Of a stretch of 64,000 nucleotides of DNA, positions 24,913 to 34,547 are shown piece by piece; the stretch's first letter is position 1, and every line of letters starts with the position of its first letter. The notes below the pieces were generated by a model, which saw nothing but the letters and a program-made list of their open reading frames with translations, made no database searches and had not been told where the DNA came from. The stretch is taken from assembly GCA_024643365.1 (NCBI GenBank), contig JAHENC010000020.1, positions 1 to 64,000 on the forward strand. The letters run 5' to 3'. A program made the position numbers and the translations under genes. Source of the DNA: Crocinitomicaceae bacterium. GTDB lineage: Bacteria; Bacteroidota; Bacteroidia; Flavobacteriales_D; Crocinitomicaceae.

Positions 24913-27182
24913 GCTTTTTGTTTTTTTAGTTGATGACTGATGTTAAAATTGATACTGATATAGATATTTCTTCCTGGACTTGGCATCGAAATGTTTTTCA
25001 GTCGAGAAAGGTGATCGATGTAGCTTGAATTGAAAATATTCCTACAGCCAACTTGTACATCCATAGGCACTTTACCATTCCACTTTAATTGTAGGGACGC
25101 ATCAAGCAACTGATATGCCGAACTCGCTGTCTCATTAAAAGCAAGTTTGTTTTGTTTGTTCATATAAGTATACTGAACAAGTACATCCTTAATTTGCAAC
25201 TTTTTACCTAGGTCCAACTGGTAACGAAGACTCATCATAAGGCGTCCAGGCGGAATCATCGAAACACTACTATCAGTTGCAGTGAGCACATTTATGTAGG
25301 AATACGTTGTTTCTATGTGTAAATCATGAGCGAAATGTGGATGGTAATGCAATCCGATATCACTTCCGTAAAATAAAACACGGTTCAATTGTTTGTATGC
25401 AAAAACCGGCAAATTAGACACCATAGAATCCATCGGTTGCAGGTAAATAAATTGCTGAATATTATTCAAAAATGGATTCACAAGCAAGACTAGGTGTTCC
25501 CTTTTCACTTCAAAACTTAAGTCCAACTGACTTGCTCGTTCAGGACGTAATTGTTCATCGCCAATTTCATAGCGCAAAGCACCGTGATGAAAGCCATTTG
25601 CCAACAATTCGGATGGATGTGGCGCTCGATATCCCGATGAAACATTCGTTCTAAAAGTAAACTTGTCTGTCGAATAAATGGCCCCAATAGATGCATTTGG
25701 ACTTCCATATTTCTTTGAAATGACTTGTTTCCCATTAAATTCCTCTAAGGTTTTAATATAGCGAAGGTCGTACCTTAATCCAGCTTGAAAATTCCAACGA
25801 TCCATGGAATACATCCACATCGAGAAAATTCCATTATCAAAAGAAAGAGAATTTGGCAACAAACGTTCCATGCCATCAAGACCGTTCAAATTGTTTTGAA
25901 ACATCCCTTGTATTCCATTGACCACTTTTAGGTTTTCACTAAAGGTATGCGTCCATTTAGCCGTATACAGGGAATTCCACAAACGCATTTGAATTCCTGG
26001 AATCGTGACTTTCTCATCGTATTCTGTTAATTGATTCAAGGTTTGTCCGATCAATAGCGACACTTCATTTCTTTCCAAAAACCATTTGTTTTCAAAGGAT
26101 AAGTAATGATTATCAAAAAATTGAGCTGGAATCGTTTGTTTTCGACGTTGTAATTCGGACTGGAATTCAAGTGGATTGAGAATGGAGTCATGCGTGTGCC
26201 CAGGCAAACCACTCATCACGTGATTAAACGAATAACGGAGGTGATGAACCTTGTTTTTACCGTTCCACGATAGAGCAGCTTTCAAAACGGATTCGTTGAA
26301 ACGCGAATTCTGAGCGAATTTCTGATTTGGCAGCTGAAAATCTGCATGATTGGCATAACTTCCTCCTATTAAAAACCGAAATTTCTGATTGGATTGCTTG
26401 TAAAGTACACGCAGTGCGCCTCCATTCGTATTGCTGTTGTAAATAGACTGAACCTTTACCGATTCCGAATTCACCGCAGCATACGATTCATCTGAATAAT
26501 ACAAAACACCTCCCAGGGCATCCGCACCATATAGCAAAGAAGCTGGACCTTTAATGACTTCAACAGAACCAATTCCAACTTCAGAAATTCCCATTCCATG
26601 ATCTCCACCCCATTGCTGTCCTTCCATCCGCATGCCATTTAACAAACTGACCACTCGAATTCCTTGAAGGCCACGAATCACTGGTTTTGAAATGCCATTT
26701 CCAATACTTGAATGATAAACGCCAGGAATCTTCGCCAAAGCCTCCCCCATATTTAGCGTGGTAATTCCATTCAAATCAGATAACTTTCGGGTTTCAATCA
26801 GAAATGGACTCTTGTTTTTTTGAACATTGATTCCAGTTGAAACCGTAATCTCCTCCAAATCCAAGTGCCTTTCTGACAAATAGACTTCTAGGCTTCCAAT
26901 GAGGTATTGTCTTCCAAGAGCTTGTTCAGATTCCGTTAGAAACAAAACTTTTGACTCAAATTCAACAGCAGTAATATGCAAATGAATGATTTTCGGATAA
27001 TTCCCAAAGAAAATAAACGCTCCTGTTTCGTCAGAAACGGAGGTTTCCCCTGTTTCCTCTATTTGTATGCGTGCATTGGCAATCGGAAGGTTCGTTACTG
27101 TACTTTTAACGAAACCTGATAATTCTTTTTGTGCGGTCGTTGACAAAGCAACAAACGCAACGAGTAATGCAATAAATTTCAT
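24909..27182 (-). CDS. TonB-dependent outer membrane receptor, probably for zinc or another metal
   Basis: 757 aa. A signal peptide is followed by a carboxypeptidase-like (CarboxypepD_reg) domain at about 20-105 (LSGFVKSTVTNLPIANARIQ). The plug domain at about 120-235 carries PVIRGLQGIRVVSLLNG, EGQQWGGDHGMG and VEVIKGPASLLYGADALGG. The rest is a 22-strand barrel ending in an aromatic-rich strand. A GLPGHTHD loop (about 318-325) recalls the His loops of ZnuD-type zinc receptors. The neighbouring His/Cys-rich proteins on both sides support metal uptake. Substrate assignment is inference; a siderophore is the main alternative. Confidence 0.85.
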   Translation of the reverse strand: MKFIALLVAFVALSTTAQKELSGFVKSTVTNLPIANARIQIEETGETSVSDETGAFIFFGNYPKIIHLHITAVEFESKVLFLTESEQALGRQYLIGSLEVYLSERHLDLEEITVSTGINVQKNKSPFLIETRKLSDLNGITTLNMGEALAKIPGVYHSSIGNGISKPVIRGLQGIRVVSLLNGMRMEGQQWGGDHGMGISEVGIGSVEVIKGPASLLYGADALGGVLYYSDESYAAVNSESVKVQSIYNSNTNGGALRVLYKQSNQKFRFLIGGSYANHADFQLPNQKFAQNSRFNESVLKAALSWNGKNKVHHLRYSFNHVMSGLPGHTHDSILNPLEFQSELQRRKQTIPAQFFDNHYLSFENKWFLERNEVSLLIGQTLNQLTEYDEKVTIPGIQMRLWNSLYTAKWTHTFSENLKVVNGIQGMFQNNLNGLDGMERLLPNSLSFDNGIFSMWMYSMDRWNFQAGLRYDLRYIKTLEEFNGKQVISKKYGSPNASIGAIYSTDKFTFRTNVSSGYRAPHPSELLANGFHHGALRYEIGDEQLRPERASQLDLSFEVKREHLVLLVNPFLNNIQQFIYLQPMDSMVSNLPVFAYKQLNRVLFYGSDIGLHYHPHFAHDLHIETTYSYINVLTATDSSVSMIPPGRLMMSLRYQLDLGKKLQIKDVLVQYTYMNKQNKLAFNETASSAYQLLDASLQLKWNGKVPMDVQVGCRNIFNSSYIDHLSRLKNISMPSPGRNIYISINFNISHQLKKQKA

Positions 27183-27385
27183 GTATAAGTTCTTCTAAGA
27201 CACTGAATAAATACTCTGGCGAATGGTTTTCTCCTTTCTCGAGCAAAAGGAAAGTTCCATTTTTGGATAAACCGATGGATGTGAGTTGTTCACGAATTCA
27301 ATAACGAACCAGAAAAAGGGTTCGCAAAATCCAAGGAAATGAATCTCAGCCTATTGACTTTCGTCAAAGGTTCATCCATCAAATA

Positions 27386-27688
27386 TTAAGCGTTTTGAGG
27401 CGGTCCGCGAAGGGAAAAAGACAGATTAATTGTGCTCTCATTATCCAAAAGTTCTGCTAAAACTTCTGATGGAATCGAAGGTTTATCCGAACGGAAAAAA
27501 AGAATGGATTGAACAGTGAAAAATCCAAGGTCGATGTCGCAGATATCACAGGAACCATCATCGAAATGACTTTCACTTAATGTAGTTGTCGAAAATTGTT
27601 TGTGATCGCATTCATGCCACCAATCTCGGGGCGTAAGCAGCACGAAAAAGGTGAACAGTAATAAACCAGAAATAATTTTATTCTTCAC
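27386..27688 (-). CDS. Small His/Cys-rich exported protein at the head of the TonB-receptor locus
   Basis: 100 aa from GTG 27688. The hydrophobic N-terminus (about 1-19, LLLFTFFVLL) acts as signal or anchor. It is followed by HECDHK (about 24-29), SHFDDGSCDICD (about 40-51) and a hydrophobic segment near FFTVQSILFF. The layout resembles DUF2946-like proteins found beside metal receptors. A TAATTTTA box ends 4 nt before the GTG, and a 7-bp inverted repeat lies about 30 nt upstream. The gap of 203 nt to the receptor gene holds no other gene that I can support. Confidence 0.6.
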   Translation of the reverse strand: MKNKIISGLLLFTFFVLLTPRDWWHECDHKQFSTTTLSESHFDDGSCDICDIDLGFFTVQSILFFRSDKPSIPSEVLAELLDNESTINLSFSLRGPPQNA

Positions 27689-27692
27689 AAAG

Positions 27693-27739
27693 TAAAATTA
27701 GTGTTATTCTTTGAGTCTTGTTCATAAAATATTGAACAA
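27693..27739 (-). promoter_or_regulatory. Promoter and palindromic operator of the metal-receptor locus
   Basis: On the minus strand the -7 box TAATTTTA is at 27700-27693. TTGTTCA (27718-27724) and TGAACAA (27733-27739) form a perfect 7-bp inverted repeat around 8 A/T bases, placed over the -33 region. The size and A/T core fit a Fur/Zur-type or other metalloregulator site, but the sequence is not a textbook Fur or Zur box. Confidence 0.5.
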
Positions 27740-27743
27740 AAAA

Positions 27744-27769
27744 AAACCCTGACAGTACCGTCAGGGTTT
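27744..27769 (-). terminator. Rho-independent terminator of the T9SS type A gene
   Basis: AAACCCTGAC / GTCAGGGTTT form a 10-bp stem with a 6-nt loop. On the minus strand it is followed by a run of T residues (27743-27738). It lies 22 nt after the stop codon of the gene at 27792-28922. Confidence 0.85.
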
Positions 27770-27791
27770 ATCATAAATAGCGGTATTAATC

Positions 27792-28922
27792 TTATTTAAT
27801 CACTTTCTGCGTATAAACCGTTGAACCTACCTCCAATTGGAAGAAATACGTTCCAGCTGGTAAATTCACTGTAGCGATTGTCGCTTGTTGAACAGAAGCC
27901 AAGGATTGTGTTCTAACCAGTTGACCGTTCATATTGTACAAACGCATTGTTCCCGTTGTTAGCTCATCGAATTGAACCGTTAAGTCATTCCCCATTGGGT
28001 TGATTACCGTAAATGGATTTTTAACGACTTCATTTAATCCACTTAGTTCCGCTGCATCGTTTACGACAATGGTTTTTACATCCAAAGATTTCACCGAACA
28101 GAATAAGGTGAATTGAAGGTTCACACAATTGTACGAATACGCATTGGGAACATTGAAATTCACGGTGTAATTAGTCACTATCCCGCTCGTGTCGATGAAA
28201 TTCCAAATGGATTGTACCGTATCATTGCTCAAGTACATCGCATAATTCAAGTTCGCACTAGCACAAGCATTAAAATCAAAAGTACAATCCTCTAATGCTG
28301 CTGTATAGAAAGTTGTATTTGAAGGACCACAATTGGCACCATTTACAACGAGCGTGTCACCCATCGTGGAATTCAATATTTCCATCGAATCGCACACCAT
28401 CACATTACAACCAGCGGCATCTTGCACGTACAAACAATAATTGTATCCAGGTAATAAATTAATCAGGTTTTGAGTAACCGCACCAATACTCCAACTATAC
28501 ATATAAGGCGGCGTTCCTCCTGTGGCATTGGCATTCAAGGCACCATCATTTGAGGTTGGTGTCGAACATGGAGTTTGTGTAATGGTTGCATTGAAATTCG
28601 CACATGGATTCACTCCACCAGATATTAAAAATGAATAATTTATGGAATCTAATCCTCCTGCAGGATTAGTTTGAACCAAGGAAATATTATAATTACCTGG
28701 ACACAAATTCCCGATTTGATACGTATTTGTTGCGATAATCGCTCCGTTTCCGTACCATGTAATGGAAGATTGAATCACCTGAGAAGGATTGCTAAGTGCT
28801 GCGGTTCCATCACATACATTTGGACCACTTGCTGGTGTAATGTTTAATTGTGCAAAGGAGAATTGAGATGTGAACAAGATGCTCAGCCCAAAAAAAAGTG
28901 ATTTAAGTAGATTTCTTTTCAT
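27792..28922 (-). CDS. Secreted SprB-repeat protein with T9SS type A sorting domain
   Basis: 376 aa with a signal peptide (ending QFSFAQ, about 25). Ig-like/SprB-type repeats occur at about 30-105 and 108-188 (GTPPYMYSWSIGAVTQNL, PGYNYCLYVQDAAGCN). The last 80 residues are a type A C-terminal sorting domain (NPMGNDLTVQF, MRLYNMNGQLV, LPAGTYFFQLEVGS, KVIK). It should be exported through Sec and T9SS and attached to the surface. The binding target is unknown. A TAAGTTTG box (28952-28945) is 22 nt before the ATG, and a strong terminator follows. Confidence 0.85.
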   Translation of the reverse strand: MKRNLLKSLFFGLSILFTSQFSFAQLNITPASGPNVCDGTAALSNPSQVIQSSITWYGNGAIIATNTYQIGNLCPGNYNISLVQTNPAGGLDSINYSFLISGGVNPCANFNATITQTPCSTPTSNDGALNANATGGTPPYMYSWSIGAVTQNLINLLPGYNYCLYVQDAAGCNVMVCDSMEILNSTMGDTLVVNGANCGPSNTTFYTAALEDCTFDFNACASANLNYAMYLSNDTVQSIWNFIDTSGIVTNYTVNFNVPNAYSYNCVNLQFTLFCSVKSLDVKTIVVNDAAELSGLNEVVKNPFTVINPMGNDLTVQFDELTTGTMRLYNMNGQLVRTQSLASVQQATIATVNLPAGTYFFQLEVGSTVYTQKVIK

Positions 28923-28994
28923 GTGTTGATAAAATAAATGTGAACAAACTTAATAATTTCTAATGTCCAAACGAACAGATCTTGAAGTAGTTGC

Positions 28995-29984
28995 CTAGTT
29001 CACAGAGATTAAGTGAAAGTATTTTGTGGAGGATGTACGCACGGGTGCATTCCAGCGGAACACCCAATAACAGCAACTATGGATAAAACTTCGGAATCGA
29101 TAGATTTTTCCAATTTGCCAAGTCAAGTGCTTGTATTTCAATCCATTTTGCGTATCAAAAACAATCTGCCGTGAATAATACGCTGGAAGGGAACTTAAAA
29201 CAGCATCCGGACCATGAAACAGAAATCGCACATGCTCGTGAGCTGCGATGTTGTCAACGCGGTGAATGATGTCCTTTTTCACCCTGTTCCACTGTTCCTT
29301 TTGAATGTGGCGACAAAAGCGGCAATGTCCGGAACAAACAGGAGCTTCGATTTCCTCAGTTAGAACAGAATTTATGCTTAATTCCACGTAATTACTGTAA
29401 ACTCCCCAAGCATCAATCTGCATGCGCTCTGGATTCAAACTGTCCTCGATACTGCGTCCGTGATCATCGTACGCTTGAAATGCATATGGTGCTAACGCTT
29501 CACCAAAGGGATTGTAATACGCAATGACCTGATACGACCCGTTTGCTAAATCAGGAAAAGAATAATTTGAAAGGATATTTTTCTGCGCATTTGCTGTATC
29601 GTTTACAAATAAGGGAATACTGACTGATTCCCTAGCTTCCAAGCGCTTAAAATAAACGGAACCAATGAAGGAAGTGTCCATTTCCAATATCATAGGATTC
29701 TCAAAAACTTTCGTATAAAAATTGGAGACATTATTCACAGAAAACACCTGTAGTTGAAGAAGGCGCTTTCCTTTATTTTGAGTCCCTGGAAGTAATATCG
29801 ATAAGCTCCGGTCCGTTTGATTCGTGAATTTGACTTCAAACTGGATGACCTCTCTGTTTTGATGTATGTTTTTCTTTAGAATGAGTTCCATCGCCAATTC
29901 AGGCATACGTAAATCTGCATAACTCGTCCCAGATAACAAGATAATCGTAAGTAACAATATGAATTTAATCCCAGCCAATTTCAT
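28995..29984 (-). CDS. Secreted protein of unknown function
   Basis: 329 aa with a signal peptide (about 1-23, ending SYADLR). The first 190 residues look like an Ig-type beta domain of the kind that modulates secreted proteins (VIQFEVKFTNQTDRSLSILL). A Cys-rich stretch CSGHCRFCRHIQ follows near 217-228, then a basic C-terminus. No catalytic motif is seen. The start overlaps the 3' end of the upstream YwqK-repeat gene by 20 nt, so the pair is co-expressed. The last 60 residues are unusually rich in Tyr, Phe and Cys. It ends 72 nt before the start of the T9SS type A gene. Confidence 0.6.
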   Translation of the reverse strand: MKLAGIKFILLLTIILLSGTSYADLRMPELAMELILKKNIHQNREVIQFEVKFTNQTDRSLSILLPGTQNKGKRLLQLQVFSVNNVSNFYTKVFENPMILEMDTSFIGSVYFKRLEARESVSIPLFVNDTANAQKNILSNYSFPDLANGSYQVIAYYNPFGEALAPYAFQAYDDHGRSIEDSLNPERMQIDAWGVYSNYVELSINSVLTEEIEAPVCSGHCRFCRHIQKEQWNRVKKDIIHRVDNIAAHEHVRFLFHGPDAVLSSLPAYYSRQIVFDTQNGLKYKHLTWQIGKIYRFRSFIHSCCYWVFRWNAPVRTSSTKYFHLISVN

Positions 29985-32247
29985 GTATCATAGTTGGATT
30001 TTCTTTTAATAACTCTTCGTTGGTATATAGTTGATTTTCCACCTCTACTTCACCATCCGAATAAATCAGCAGTGAAACCGATCCAAAAGGAATAGTGAGT
30101 GCAGCTTTCATCAGGCAACCGCTCACACGTGAAAGGTATATAGAATTTTGTCGATGGTACCGTTTCATCCCATAATCAACTTGACGTTCCCTTGGATTTT
30201 CTTTGGTATAAGCGAATTCCATCCAACTCTGACAATTCGGAAAATAGGTATTCCCGATAAGTGGTGAATACAATCCTTCCAAATGGATTTTTGCCACATA
30301 GATTCCATTTTCCAAATTCCATTTTGGCAATTCCCATCCTAACTTAGCAAAGGACTTAACGATTTCTTTCACGCGGTAATTTGTGGTGTCCCCTTGTAAT
30401 AACCCAGGAAAAGCAGCCTCAGGTAAACGAAGAAATAATAATTGTTCGCCAACATCAATACTAGGAAAGGTAAAACTAGCAAACGGCGTGCAATCAATAA
30501 TGTAGGAATACCATTGCACTAAAGAATCAATTTCTTCTCGTGTATAATGCTCCTTCAAAGTTCGTATGATTTGCTGATGCGCTAATCCATACACATACGA
30601 GCGTTCACTCTCACATAAGATGGATAATTTACGTTTGTTATTGATGTTGTTTTTTGCCTGAATAGGACAGCCATGATCGTATTCTTGATAGAAATTCAAT
30701 TCTTGCTTACTGTTGTAACGACGACAAACACCATTTCTTAATCCATTAGCATAGGAATAAGAAACCAATACATTACCCAAGCTATCTAATTCCTGGTAGG
30801 GTCCTTCTAGTTTCCCATCCACGGTATGACGCGAACGGATTTTGATGCCATTCGTAGCGTATAATTCTTCGTAACGATCGGTCTTTTTATGAGGAACTAG
30901 CGTTTTAAGTCCATTTTCCGTTGTGATTTCCTCGTTTTGATGAAATTCTTTTTGAATGACTATACTTTTAAAATTACCATTGGAATAGAATATGTTTTGC
31001 AAAAAGGAAGTGAAATAATCTTCCTTAACGATTTCTACCTCTAGTGCAAGGACGCCATTTTCAAACCATTCTTTCTGAATCTTTCTATTCGAGGTGGGTG
31101 ATACCTTCTTTACTTCCTCGAAATGAAGAATCGACATCTGTCCATTCGGAAAATAAGCAACATAAGTGGTATCGGCATTTGGTAAGTGGTTCAGGATGGA
31201 TTTTATTTTCCCATCGGGATACTTCTCTACTTCAATTTCTTTTTTGTAATCATTCGAGCGAATCAATGTTTCGTAGAGCAGAATCCCATCGTCGTTCCAT
31301 TTTTTCATATAACCATTGCCCTCCTTGTCCAGAACAAGATCCAAAAGTAACTTCCCTTGTTCGTTCCATTCCTTTTTTGCCGGTTGAAACGGATGATTGG
31401 ATGTTACGTCATAATAATGTTCTATTTGCAATTGACCATTATCGAACCAAGTACGGTGAAAACCTTGAATGAGATTGTCTTTATAGTTCAATTCCACATT
31501 TTTCATTCCAAGATAATTGTATCCCACCCAGGAACCATCGGGATTTCCATCTTTGTATCGACCTTTCGTTTTCACTTTTCCATTTTCATGGTATTCAGTG
31601 AAGGGTCCATCTTTGGATGAGTCTCGCGAGAATTCACTTAAGATCAATTTATGGTGAAATCTACTGATGAGCACGCCTTCCGTAGAATAATTCTCTTCGT
31701 CTCCGAATTCAACCTGCAGGGAAGTGTATCCTTCGTCATCTACAGTATGTGGAGGATGGTTCTTGATTTCATATTGATTGATTTCACTCAATCGAACAAA
31801 TGCATATGAATGAACGAAACGTTTTTTTCCATTTAAATGATAATCCGTTTGTTTCATGCAACGCCGACCAGACTCATCCAAGTAATACAGACAATACAAG
31901 GCAGGTTGACCATTTTCCCAATAGCTACGAAGTTCCGCAATCATGCCATCTGGACGATCTGCGTATGTTTTTAGAATAATGCGTGGTTTGCCATCTTGAA
32001 AATTTGCCTCTTCGGAAATCAAATGTCCATGTAGAAACTCTCGTCGTTCATAAAGTTGTCCTTGAATGTACGATTCACACTTTCCTTCTAATGGTGTTTT
32101 GTAATCTCCTTCCAAATAGGTAGAAAAAACGTAATTACTGCCTTTTCTGATGTGCGTTTGAAAGGTGCAATTTTCTTGTGCATACAACAGTTGACCCGCT
32201 AAAAAAGACGACAACATCAATAGTGTAAAAATGGTCAACCGGTTCAT
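29965..32247 (-). CDS. Secreted YwqK/MORN-like repeat protein
   Basis: 760 aa from ATG 32247. An upstream in-frame ATG at 32283 is rejected because the later start gives a clean signal peptide (ending LLYAQ) and a TAAGTTTG -7 box lies 17 nt before it. The body repeats the YwqK-type unit of about 20-25 aa, such as YHENGKVKTKGRYKDGNPDG, WFDNGQLQIEHYYD, YFPNGQMSILHF and WFENGVLALEVE. These beta-hairpin repeats resemble MORN motifs. The C-terminal 200 aa are globular (SFTFPSIDVGEQLLFLRLPE). Such proteins are common in Bacteroidota and largely uncharacterised. The toxin-antitoxin label on the YwqK family is not supported here. Confidence 0.7.
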   Translation of the reverse strand: MNRLTIFTLLMLSSFLAGQLLYAQENCTFQTHIRKGSNYVFSTYLEGDYKTPLEGKCESYIQGQLYERREFLHGHLISEEANFQDGKPRIILKTYADRPDGMIAELRSYWENGQPALYCLYYLDESGRRCMKQTDYHLNGKKRFVHSYAFVRLSEINQYEIKNHPPHTVDDEGYTSLQVEFGDEENYSTEGVLISRFHHKLILSEFSRDSSKDGPFTEYHENGKVKTKGRYKDGNPDGSWVGYNYLGMKNVELNYKDNLIQGFHRTWFDNGQLQIEHYYDVTSNHPFQPAKKEWNEQGKLLLDLVLDKEGNGYMKKWNDDGILLYETLIRSNDYKKEIEVEKYPDGKIKSILNHLPNADTTYVAYFPNGQMSILHFEEVKKVSPTSNRKIQKEWFENGVLALEVEIVKEDYFTSFLQNIFYSNGNFKSIVIQKEFHQNEEITTENGLKTLVPHKKTDRYEELYATNGIKIRSRHTVDGKLEGPYQELDSLGNVLVSYSYANGLRNGVCRRYNSKQELNFYQEYDHGCPIQAKNNINNKRKLSILCESERSYVYGLAHQQIIRTLKEHYTREEIDSLVQWYSYIIDCTPFASFTFPSIDVGEQLLFLRLPEAAFPGLLQGDTTNYRVKEIVKSFAKLGWELPKWNLENGIYVAKIHLEGLYSPLIGNTYFPNCQSWMEFAYTKENPRERQVDYGMKRYHRQNSIYLSRVSGCLMKAALTIPFGSVSLLIYSDGEVEVENQLYTNEELLKENPTMIHEIGWD

Positions 32248-32343
32248 GAACTTCAAGTACAACACAAACTTAATAAAGTTCATCGAGATTGAATCGCCTC
32301 AGCGGAGAAGAAGAGAAAGAAGAAGAGAGGCTAAGAGACAAAC

Positions 32344-32937
32344 TTATTTTTGCGCAATCACTTGTATCACGGCAGCATTTCCAAAATGAAATTCACCTTC
32401 GTGCACTTCGCGAATTGTTTGATTTATTTTCAATGAAGGGAACTCGCATAAGTCAGACTTTAATTCTTCTTCAGAATAAAGCAAGGTTGTTGTCATTGGA
32501 CCACCTGTCTTATAATTCACTTGATCCTTGTGGTAGGATTCCATAACCAATTTCCCGCCATCTTTCAATGCATTGAATAATTGTCCATGTACTTTTTTAC
32601 GCAACTCTTCAGGAAAATGCCCGAAAATAATCACAATGCCGTCCCATGTGTTCGCTTCTAAATCGAAGTTGTTTAAATCAGCACAAATAGTTTTTATTTG
32701 CACTCCTTTCATTTCTGCCAATTGAGACATTTTTCGAATGCCTTCTTCGGAATAATCCACACATGTTACGTCATGACCTTGTTCTGACAAAAACACACCG
32801 TTTCGACCTTCTCCTTCTGCTAAACAAAGAATCTTTGATCCGGAAGGAAATGACTGTTCTTGTAAAAAATCATTTGCCTGCAAACCATAAGCGAAAACTT
32901 TTTCTTTATACCGCTCATTCCAAAATTCAACTTGCAT
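32344..32937 (-). CDS. Class I SAM methyltransferase (TehB-like)
   Basis: 197 aa from ATG 32937 (MQVEFWNERYKEKVFAYG). That start is 1 nt after the stop of the kelch-like gene and begins with the family's WNxRY motif. Motif I is SKILCLAEGEGRNGVFLSEQ, then VTCVDYSEEGI, an Asp/Asn pair (ICADLNNFD) and IIFGHFPEE in place of motif IV. This subgroup, related to TehB and thiopurine methyltransferase, often acts on small molecules such as chalcogen oxyanions or thiols. Here it is the last gene of an operon that starts with sulfur-handling genes. Confidence 0.8.
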   Translation of the reverse strand: MQVEFWNERYKEKVFAYGLQANDFLQEQSFPSGSKILCLAEGEGRNGVFLSEQGHDVTCVDYSEEGIRKMSQLAEMKGVQIKTICADLNNFDLEANTWDGIVIIFGHFPEELRKKVHGQLFNALKDGGKLVMESYHKDQVNYKTGGPMTTTLLYSEEELKSDLCEFPSLKINQTIREVHEGEFHFGNAAVIQVIAQK

Positions 32938-32938
32938 A

Positions 32939-34537
32939 TTAATCAATGTTTATTTGAACAACTCGCGTATACTTGTCGTCAAAAATGAAATTAAAAAAAT
33001 AACTACCTTTCGCTAAAGGTATATCATCGTTATAGCGAAAGGCTTTCAATCCTGTTTTTTGTTTCTCATAATACTTTTCCATCACAATCTTTCCTTCTTG
33101 ATTGGTGATAAATAACTCTACATTACCTTTATAAGGACATTGAAACTTCATATCCATTTCTCCATGTGATGGATTGGGATATACACTCACATCAAATAAA
33201 TTAGTTCCGGGAATTACTTGTGCTTGACCAGTGGTAGCTCGAACTAACCAAACCTCATACATTGTAGCCTGGGCAGAAGTTACTCCTGTATTATTCATAG
33301 AAAAAGGATTTGCCTCAGTACTTTTAATTCCGCCTACAATGTAACCTATACGCATGGAATCCGCAGTGATTTGAGACAAATCAATGATTTCTTCACCTAA
33401 GGTTGGCACTGCAAAATCGTTAAAAAAACGTGCGGAAGAACCAGTCAGAGCCGGCATTTCCATCGAGAACATGGATTCCTCAAACTGTCCATTTTGAGAC
33501 ATCGATAAACGGCTAATGGTTTTCACGAAAGGAACATTCGGATCGCTGGTTAAAACTCCATTCACATATGAATATTGACTAATTCCACCGAAGAAAATAT
33601 GATGCATTTGCTGAGAAGCGGAATCATAAAATGATGCTTTGGCAGAATGATAGTGACTCAAATACTGGTTAAAATCTGTTCGAGGAACATAGTTGTTCGC
33701 GTGAATTTCCACAGGATACAAAAACGGTAAATCTGCATTTATTTGAAAAACTCCCGCTGAAATCAGGTAGCCAAATTCATTGTTCGGATATTTCATCGGT
33801 AACAGATTGTAATCACGTCGATGCAAATGCATTTGATCCAACTGCTCGGAATAATTAGTAATAGACAATTGACCATTCATGTGGGAAACCTGAAAGCTTC
33901 GAATTCCACTTACGTAAGTTTGAACATATGTTGGACCACCCATTGGATTATAACGACCATCAAAACGATGTCCACCGACCAAATAAAAAGTTGAATCAAT
34001 CATTCCAAGATTTCCTCCAGTGACGGCGAAGCGATCATCAGTAAGTTGAATAAAATTCGGACTGATATCCATTCCATTTATCATGTCATTTACTAATCCG
34101 TTCAGATCAATTTCGGTGAGTTTTGGAAAAGTAATGTGGTCATTCGCACTCGGACTAAAACCATACCCACCCGCAATGTAAAGTTTATCTCCTACTTGGA
34201 ATTCATTCATATTGGTGGACTGTAATTGTTCCTTTAATCCAACAGGTAATGTATTCACAGAAGCTGTCCAATATTGATTATTTGCTTTATCTAAAACATA
34301 AATCAACTCGTTGTTGTTGCTAGCCGGAAATGCGTTAAAAGGCTGACGTGCATGTAAGCCGTCCTTTCGTCCACCAATAATGATCCATTTCCCATCATAG
34401 GTTGCACTCGCAAAGGAATGTAGCCCAGGAATGTCGAGCAAGGAAGTTGGCATCAACTTTAGTTCAAACGGAAACTGGGTAGTTTGCGCAAAAAATCCAT
34501 AACTCGTAAGTAGAAGTAAAAAGAGTATTTTTTTCAT
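32939..34537 (-). CDS. Secreted kelch-like protein with T9SS type A sorting domain
   Basis: 532 aa from ATG 34537 (MKKILFLLLLTSYGFFAQ, a signal peptide). An upstream in-frame ATG at 34585 would overlap the TSUP gene and spoil the signal. The body (about 25-430) has kelch-type beta-propeller features (GKWIIIGGRKDG, DKLYIAGGYGF, STFYLVGGHRFDG, MHHIFFGGISQYS, RIGYIVGGIKS). The C-terminal 80 residues are a type A sorting domain (VYPNPSHGEMDMKFQCPYKG, LAKGSYFFNFIFDDKY). It is a surface protein probably mediating protein or glycan contacts. It begins 10 nt after the TSUP gene. Confidence 0.8.
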   Translation of the reverse strand: MKKILFLLLLTSYGFFAQTTQFPFELKLMPTSLLDIPGLHSFASATYDGKWIIIGGRKDGLHARQPFNAFPASNNNELIYVLDKANNQYWTASVNTLPVGLKEQLQSTNMNEFQVGDKLYIAGGYGFSPSANDHITFPKLTEIDLNGLVNDMINGMDISPNFIQLTDDRFAVTGGNLGMIDSTFYLVGGHRFDGRYNPMGGPTYVQTYVSGIRSFQVSHMNGQLSITNYSEQLDQMHLHRRDYNLLPMKYPNNEFGYLISAGVFQINADLPFLYPVEIHANNYVPRTDFNQYLSHYHSAKASFYDSASQQMHHIFFGGISQYSYVNGVLTSDPNVPFVKTISRLSMSQNGQFEESMFSMEMPALTGSSARFFNDFAVPTLGEEIIDLSQITADSMRIGYIVGGIKSTEANPFSMNNTGVTSAQATMYEVWLVRATTGQAQVIPGTNLFDVSVYPNPSHGEMDMKFQCPYKGNVELFITNQEGKIVMEKYYEKQKTGLKAFRYNDDIPLAKGSYFFNFIFDDKYTRVVQINID

Positions 34538-34547
34538 TTTTTTTATT

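Noticed and set aside
30000-32247. YwqK repeats as a toxin-antitoxin system
   Set aside because: The family name alone suggests it. There is no toxin gene, and the product is a large secreted repeat protein.
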